From the NCBI GenBank assembly GCA_023435435.1, contig JAEYRW010000007.1:1-9062 (forward strand): 9,062 bases of DNA, in the 5' to 3' direction. Below the pieces are notes generated by a model that searched no databases, was not told where the DNA came from, and saw only the letters and a list, made by a program, of their open reading frames with translations. The position numbers and the translations under genes were made by a program. Source of the stretch: Bacillota bacterium. GTDB taxonomy: Bacteria; Bacillota; Clostridia; Christensenellales; Aristaeellaceae. Positions 5,096 through 9,062 of the stretch are shown piece by piece (the stretch's first letter is position 1; each line of letters opens with the position of its first letter).

Positions 5096-6190
5096 ATGGG
5101 TTCCATCTATGGAAAAAACGTGCGGGTGTCCATCTTCGGGCAGTCCCATTCCGCCGCCATCGGCGTGGTGATCGACGGCTTGCCCGCGGGCTTCGCGCCG
5201 GACTTTACGGCGCTATCCGCGTTCATGCAGCGGCGCACGCCGGGGCAGTCCATCCTCGCGACCGCCCGGCGGGAGGCGGACGAATATGAAATCCTTTCGG
5301 GCGTTGTGGACGGAAGGACCTGCGGCGCGCCCCTTGCGGCGGTGATCCGCAACACCAACGTGCGCAAGGACGACTACCCCAACTTTCACGTGACGCCCCG
5401 GCCCGGCCACGCCGACTTTACCGCCCAGGTGAAGTACGCGGGCTTTCAGGACAAGACGGGGGGCGGACACTTTTCCGGGCGGCTCACCGCGCCCATCTGC
5501 CTCGCGGGCGGGATCATGAAGCAGATGCTGGAGGCAGAGGGCATCCGCATCGGCGCGCACATCCGCAAGATCGCGAACGTGGATGATGAAGCTTTCGACC
5601 CGGTAAACCCGCAACTCGACGAGATCAAGGCGGGTTACCTCACGGTACTCGACGAGGCGGCGGCGCACATGATGGCGCGGGTCATCGACGACGCGCGCAT
5701 GGACACGGACTCGGTGGGCGGGATCATCGAGTGCGCGGCGGTGGGGCTGCCGGTGGGCGTGGGCGATCCCATGTTCGACGGACTGGAGAACAAAATCGCC
5801 CAAGCGGTTTTTGGAATCCCGGCGGTGAAGGGCATCGAGTTCGGATCGGGCTTCGGCTGCGTCACCATGCGCGGCTCCAAGCACAACGACGACTTCGTCG
5901 CGGCGGACGGAGAGATCGCGACAAAGACCAACCGGCACGGCGGCATTCTGGGGGGCATTTCCTCGGGCATGCCGGTGATCTTCCGCGCGGCGTTCAAGCC
6001 CACGGCGTCCATTTTCAAGACCCAGAACACGATCAACCTCGAAACCATGGCGGAGGAAACCCTCGCCATCAAGGGTCGTCACGACCCCTGCGTGGTCCCG
6101 CGCGCGGTGCCCGTTGTGGAGGCCGCGTGCGCCATGGCCATTTACGACGCGCTGCTCGACAGAAAGAAGGAGATGCAAGGATGGATTTGA
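5096..6190 (+). CDS. aroC: Chorismate synthase
   Basis: This 364-residue enzyme removes phosphate from EPSP to make chorismate and needs reduced FMN. Recognisable segments are FGQSHS (14-19) with His18, RRTPGQS (46-52), RPGHAD (102-107) with His105, GGGHFSGRLTAP (122-133), MRGSKHNDDF (258-267), HGGILGGISSGMP (281-293) and GRHDPCVVPRAVPVVEAA (327-344). Both catalytic-type histidines are present. Two motifs differ from the E. coli form: FGESHG reads FGQSHS, and GGGRSSARET reads GGGHFSGRLT. The rest of the fold is intact, so this looks like a sequence subclass rather than a decayed gene. The ATG at 5096 comes 1 nt after the aroA stop, with GGAGGT at 5085-5090. The 3' end overlaps pheA by 10 nt. 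Confidence 0.96.
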   Translation: MGSIYGKNVRVSIFGQSHSAAIGVVIDGLPAGFAPDFTALSAFMQRRTPGQSILATARREADEYEILSGVVDGRTCGAPLAAVIRNTNVRKDDYPNFHVTPRPGHADFTAQVKYAGFQDKTGGGHFSGRLTAPICLAGGIMKQMLEAEGIRIGAHIRKIANVDDEAFDPVNPQLDEIKAGYLTVLDEAAAHMMARVIDDARMDTDSVGGIIECAAVGLPVGVGDPMFDGLENKIAQAVFGIPAVKGIEFGSGFGCVTMRGSKHNDDFVAADGEIATKTNRHGGILGGISSGMPVIFRAAFKPTASIFKTQNTINLETMAEETLAIKGRHDPCVVPRAVPVVEAACAMAIYDALLDRKKEMQGWI

Positions 6191-7323
6191 CGGACTATCG
6201 CAGGCAAATCGACGAGATCGACGAAAAACTGGTGGGCTTGTTTGAGGAGAGATTGGACGTCGCCTCCGGCGTCGCGGAATACAAGCGGCAGAACCGCATG
6301 CCCATTTCCGATCCCGCGCGGGAGCGCGAAAAGCTCAAGGACATCGGCGAGCGCGTGCGCGGGGACACCCGGCCCTACGCGGAAAAGCTTTATTCCACCA
6401 TCTTCGAGCTCACCCGCTCCCACGAGCGCAGGCTCATCTCCGGCGAGAGCGCGCTGCAGAAAAAAATCGCCGCGGCGCTCACGGACACCGATCCCCGCTT
6501 CCCCGCGCGGCCGCTGGTGGCGTGCCAGGGCGTGGAGGGCGCGTATTCCCAGCAGGCGTGCGAGAAGCTGTTCCAGATGCCGAGCATTCTGTACATGAAC
6601 ACGTTCGAGGGCGTTTTCCGCGCCATCGACCAGGGCTTGTGCCGCTACGGCGTTTTGCCCCTTGAAAACAGCACGGCGGGGTCCGTCAACCGCATTTACG
6701 ATCTCATGATGAAGTACGACTTCTCCATCGTGCGCGCCGCGCGGCTGAAAATCGATCACTGTCTCCTGGCCAATCCCGGCGCGACCGTCGAGGGGATCAA
6801 GGAGATCGTGTCCCACGAGCAGGCCATCGCCCAATGCGAAGGATTTTTGAAGACGCTCCCGGGCGTCAAGGTCACGCCGGTCGAGAATACGGCGCTGGCG
6901 GCCAAGATGGTCTACGAATCGGGACGCACGGACATCGCCGCGCTTTCCTCCCGCAAGTGCGCCGACCTCTATCAGCTTACCTGCCTCATGGCCTCGGTGC
7001 AGGACAGCGTGAGCAACTACACGCGCTTCATCTGCATCTCAAAGAAGCTCGAAATCTTCCCCGGCGCGGAAAAAACCAGCGTCATGCTGGTTCTGGCGCA
7101 CAGCCCGGGTTCCCTGTACCGGGCGCTGGGGCACTTCTACGCGCTGGGCATCAACCTCGCCAAGCTCGAATCCCGGCCGCTGCCCAACAGCGACTTTGAG
7201 TTCATGTTTTATTTCGACCTCGAGACGAGCGTATATTCCGAGGAATTCATGCGGATGATCGGCGATATCGAGGACATGTGCAGCCAGTTCAAGTATCTGG
7301 GCAGCTATTCCGAGGTGATTTGA
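6181..7323 (+). CDS. pheA: Bifunctional chorismate mutase / prephenate dehydratase (P-protein) with ACT domain
   Basis: This 380-residue protein makes prephenate from chorismate and then phenylpyruvate. Residues 1-85 form an AroQ-type mutase; alignment to E. coli places Arg7, Arg24, Lys35, Asp44, Arg47 and Glu48 at active-site positions. E. coli Gln88 has no obvious counterpart. The dehydratase domain spans about 111-290, with VACQGVEGAYSQQA (113-126), ENSTAGSVNRIYDL (162-175) and the catalytic Thr-Arg-Phe at 281-283. The ACT domain (about 297-370) has PGSL (309-312) and ESRP (330-333), which in the family form the Phe-binding site, so Phe inhibition is expected. It is the only mutase in the operon and probably also feeds TyrA. 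The ATG at 6181 lies inside the aroC end; GGAG at 6169-6172 is 8 nt away. Confidence 0.96.
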   Translation: MDLTDYRRQIDEIDEKLVGLFEERLDVASGVAEYKRQNRMPISDPAREREKLKDIGERVRGDTRPYAEKLYSTIFELTRSHERRLISGESALQKKIAAALTDTDPRFPARPLVACQGVEGAYSQQACEKLFQMPSILYMNTFEGVFRAIDQGLCRYGVLPLENSTAGSVNRIYDLMMKYDFSIVRAARLKIDHCLLANPGATVEGIKEIVSHEQAIAQCEGFLKTLPGVKVTPVENTALAAKMVYESGRTDIAALSSRKCADLYQLTCLMASVQDSVSNYTRFICISKKLEIFPGAEKTSVMLVLAHSPGSLYRALGHFYALGINLAKLESRPLPNSDFEFMFYFDLETSVYSEEFMRMIGDIEDMCSQFKYLGSYSEVI

Positions 7324-8537
7324 TGCGACGGTACGGACTCATCGGCGAAAAGCTCGGGCATAGCTTCTCGCCCCGCATCCACGCGCTGCTGGGCGATTAC
7401 GAGTACAGGCTCTACCCCATGCCTCCCGAGGCCGTCGGGCCGTTCATGCGTGAGAACGCTCTCGACGCGTTCAACGTCACCGTGCCCTACAAGGAGGCGG
7501 TGATGCCCTTCCTTGCCGGAATTTCGGGCGAGGCAAAGCGCATCGGAAGCGTCAATACCGTCGTGCGGGGCGCGGACGGACTCTTGCGCGGCCACAACAC
7601 CGACTACGACGGATTTTTGCGCATGCTGGGGGACGTGTCCCATCTGCGCGCGAGGAAGGCCGTGATTCTTGGCAGCGGCGGTTCCTCAAAAGCCGTGTTC
7701 GCGGCGCTCTACGACGCGGGGCTGTGCCCCATCGTGATTTCGAGAACCGGCGCGGACAATTATTCGAACCTCGACCGGCACGCCGACGCGGCGGTGGTGG
7801 TGAACACGACGCCGGTGGGCATGTACCCGAACGTGGACGCAGCGCCCGTCGACCTGACGGCCTTTCCCGCCTGCGCGCGCGCCCTCGACCTCATCTATAA
7901 CCCGCTGAAAACACGGTTCCTGCTCCAGGCCGAGGCGCTGGGCATGGAGGCGCGCGGAGGGCTTATCATGCTGGTGGCCCAGGCAGTCAAGGCGGCGGCG
8001 CTCTTCGGCGCGCGGGACGCGGGCGACGATCCCACCGATTTCATCGCCGGGAAACTGGCCCGGGAAGCCCGCTCCATTGCGCTCATCGGCATGCCGGGCA
8101 GCGGGAAGACCTCCGTCGGGCGGGCCGTGGCAAAACGCATGAACCGCGCGTTCTACGACCTCGACGAGATGATCGTGGACGAGATTGGCATGGACATTCC
8201 GGCGTTCTTCGCGCTGAAGGGCGAACAGGCGTTCCGGGCGGCGGAGGCGCGGGCGCTTCAAAAGGCGGCCAGAGAGCCGGGATGCGTCATCGCCACCGGG
8301 GGCGGCATCGTCACCGTGCCGGGGAACCGCGCGATCCTCGCGCAGAACTGCGCGTGCGTGCAGATCGAGCGGACGCTGACCGATCTTCCGTCCTGCGGAC
8401 GGCCCGTGACACAGAAAAAGGGCGTCGAGGCGCTCTACCGTGCGCGCAAGCCCCTCTATGACCTGTGGAGCGAGCGGACATACGAAAACCGCGGCGTCGA
8501 GGAGACGGCGCGGAAAATCGCGGAGGATTACGCATGA
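7323..8537 (+). CDS. aroE-aroK: Shikimate dehydrogenase - shikimate kinase fusion
   Basis: One 404-residue frame joins two consecutive pathway enzymes. Residues 1 to about 246 are shikimate dehydrogenase: GHSFSP (12-17), NVTVPYK (51-57) with catalytic Lys57, GSVNTV (75-80), HNTDYDGF (91-98) with Asp94, the nucleotide loop LGSGGSSKA (116-124), ISRT (139-142), NTTPVGMYP (161-169) and MLVAQAV (216-222). Residues 251-404 are shikimate kinase: Walker A GMPGSGKT (256-263), YDLDE (278-282) with Asp279 and Asp281, GEQAFRAAE (300-308), ATGGGIV (324-330), lid segment SCGRPVT (357-363) and RKPLYDLW (375-382). There is almost no linker, and all key residues are kept in both halves, so both activities are expected. 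The start codon overlaps the pheA stop (TGATG), with GAGGTGAT just upstream. Confidence 0.95.
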   Translation: MRRYGLIGEKLGHSFSPRIHALLGDYEYRLYPMPPEAVGPFMRENALDAFNVTVPYKEAVMPFLAGISGEAKRIGSVNTVVRGADGLLRGHNTDYDGFLRMLGDVSHLRARKAVILGSGGSSKAVFAALYDAGLCPIVISRTGADNYSNLDRHADAAVVVNTTPVGMYPNVDAAPVDLTAFPACARALDLIYNPLKTRFLLQAEALGMEARGGLIMLVAQAVKAAALFGARDAGDDPTDFIAGKLAREARSIALIGMPGSGKTSVGRAVAKRMNRAFYDLDEMIVDEIGMDIPAFFALKGEQAFRAAEARALQKAAREPGCVIATGGGIVTVPGNRAILAQNCACVQIERTLTDLPSCGRPVTQKKGVEALYRARKPLYDLWSERTYENRGVEETARKIAEDYA

Positions 8538-8992
8538 AATTTCTCGTTCTCAACGGCCCGAACCTCAACATGCTGGGCGTGCGTGAGCCGGAAATCTACG
8601 GGCACGCCACCCTCGCCGACCTCGAACGCCTGATCCGCGCGCACTGCGCGGAGATCGGCGCGGGCGTCGAGTTCTTCCAGTCCAATCACGAGGGCGCGCT
8701 CGTCGACGCCATTCAGGCGGCCTACGGGAAAATCGACTTTATCGTCATTAACCCCGCCGCCTATACCCATACCTCCGTCGCCATCCCCGACGCCCTCAAG
8801 GCCGTGGGCATCCCCGCCGTCGAAGTCCACCTCTCGGACATCGACACCCGCGAGGATTTTCGCAAGCACTCCTATACCTCCGCCGCCTGCGTCGCCACCG
8901 TCAAGGGCAAGCACTTCGCGGGGTATGTGGAGGCAATCGACATGCTCGCAGGGAACGCCGGGGCGCTGCCACAGACCCCGCGCAAGGACTGA
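8534..8992 (+). CDS. aroQ: 3-dehydroquinate dehydratase, type II
   Basis: This 152-residue protein dehydrates 3-dehydroquinate to 3-dehydroshikimate, the step between AroB and AroE. It is the small dodecameric type II enzyme, unrelated to the type I AroD. Motifs are NGPNLNMLGVREPEIYG (7-23) with catalytic Tyr22, QSNHEG (49-54), INPAAYTHTSVAIPDAL (72-88) with Asn73, and VEVHLSDIDTREDFR (96-110) with catalytic-type His99. Small departures from the commonest family motifs are NPAAY for NPGAY and SD for SN after VEVHL. Length is normal. The ATG overlaps the aroE-aroK stop as ATGA, with GGAGG at 8522-8526. It is the last visible gene of the operon; no terminator is seen in the 70 nt that follow. 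Confidence 0.96.
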   Translation: MKFLVLNGPNLNMLGVREPEIYGHATLADLERLIRAHCAEIGAGVEFFQSNHEGALVDAIQAAYGKIDFIVINPAAYTHTSVAIPDALKAVGIPAVEVHLSDIDTREDFRKHSYTSAACVATVKGKHFAGYVEAIDMLAGNAGALPQTPRKD

Positions 8993-8997
8993 TGCCC

Positions 8998-9027
8998 TTG
9001 AGAATCCCGTACCGGTTGTGGGATAAT
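8998..9027 (+). promoter_or_regulatory. Possible promoter for a gene beyond the window
   Basis: TTGAGA at 8998-9003 and GATAAT at 9022-9027 are separated by 18 bp. TGG just before the latter makes an extended -10 (TGnGATAAT). It lies directly after the aroQ stop and reads out of the window, so it may start transcription of the next gene. The region is only 70 nt long and no coding frame can be judged, so this is a tentative call from motif matches. Confidence 0.4.
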
Positions 9028-9062
9028 GATATTCTGCCGTTCGGTCGCCCGGGGCCCAGCCC

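Noticed and set aside
3574..5106. 510-codon minus-strand open frame opposite aroB/aroA.
   Set aside because: It spans two unmistakable plus-strand genes and has an Arg/Gly/His-rich composition with no recognisable domain. It results from high GC codon bias.
5213..6178. 321-codon minus-strand open frame opposite aroC.
   Set aside because: The same shadow effect; the plus-strand chorismate synthase explains the region.
1..9062. tRNA or rRNA genes, CRISPR arrays, insertion sequences, phage or integration sites.
   Set aside because: Nearly all bases are accounted for by metabolic genes and one regulatory region; no repeat arrays, transposase frames or cloverleaf-like sequences were seen.

Overview
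The window is a GC-rich bacterial segment, almost certainly from a high-GC member of the Bacillota (Clostridia-like). The evidence is strong AGGAGG/GGAGGT ribosome binding sites, a sigma-A type promoter, and clostridial-looking variants of AroA, AroC and PheA. The taxonomic call is an inference from motif style; there is no rRNA or other marker in the window.

Layout. Positions 1-730 hold a two-gene unit on the minus strand: ridA (reactive imine deaminase) followed by a small Spx/ArsC-like thioredoxin-fold protein. A likely terminator hairpin lies just past its end, at the window edge. Positions 731-1020 are a divergent control region. Position 1021 onward is a tightly packed plus-strand operon of eight genes: aroF (DAHP synthase), tyrA (prephenate dehydrogenase), aroB (3-dehydroquinate synthase), aroA (EPSP synthase), aroC (chorismate synthase), pheA (chorismate mutase-prephenate dehydratase), an aroE-aroK fusion (shikimate dehydrogenase plus shikimate kinase) and aroQ (type II 3-dehydroquinase). 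Every junction overlaps or has a 1-nt gap. The last 70 bases hold no recognisable gene, only a possible promoter for whatever follows.

How the genes work together. The operon encodes all seven steps from phosphoenolpyruvate and erythrose 4-phosphate to chorismate, then chorismate to prephenate, and both branches to phenylpyruvate and 4-hydroxyphenylpyruvate. Only the final aminotransferase is absent. The single chorismate mutase is the N-terminal domain of PheA, so it must supply the tyrosine branch too unless another copy exists elsewhere. Feedback control is expected at AroF (N-terminal regulatory domain) and PheA (C-terminal ACT domain). TyrA has neither an ACT nor a mutase domain.

The most interesting element is the aro operon leader. 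A near-consensus promoter is followed by a 31-codon leader peptide (855-950) with six consecutive aromatic codons, Phe-Tyr-Tyr-Phe-Tyr-Phe, and no Trp. A 9-bp terminator hairpin with seven T's then ends 14 nt before the aroF start. A 13-pair alternative helix (924-938 with 974-986) is mutually exclusive with the terminator, and a weaker upstream strand (876-886) can mask its 5' arm. Together these form a complete ribosome-mediated attenuator that should sense Phe and Tyr jointly.
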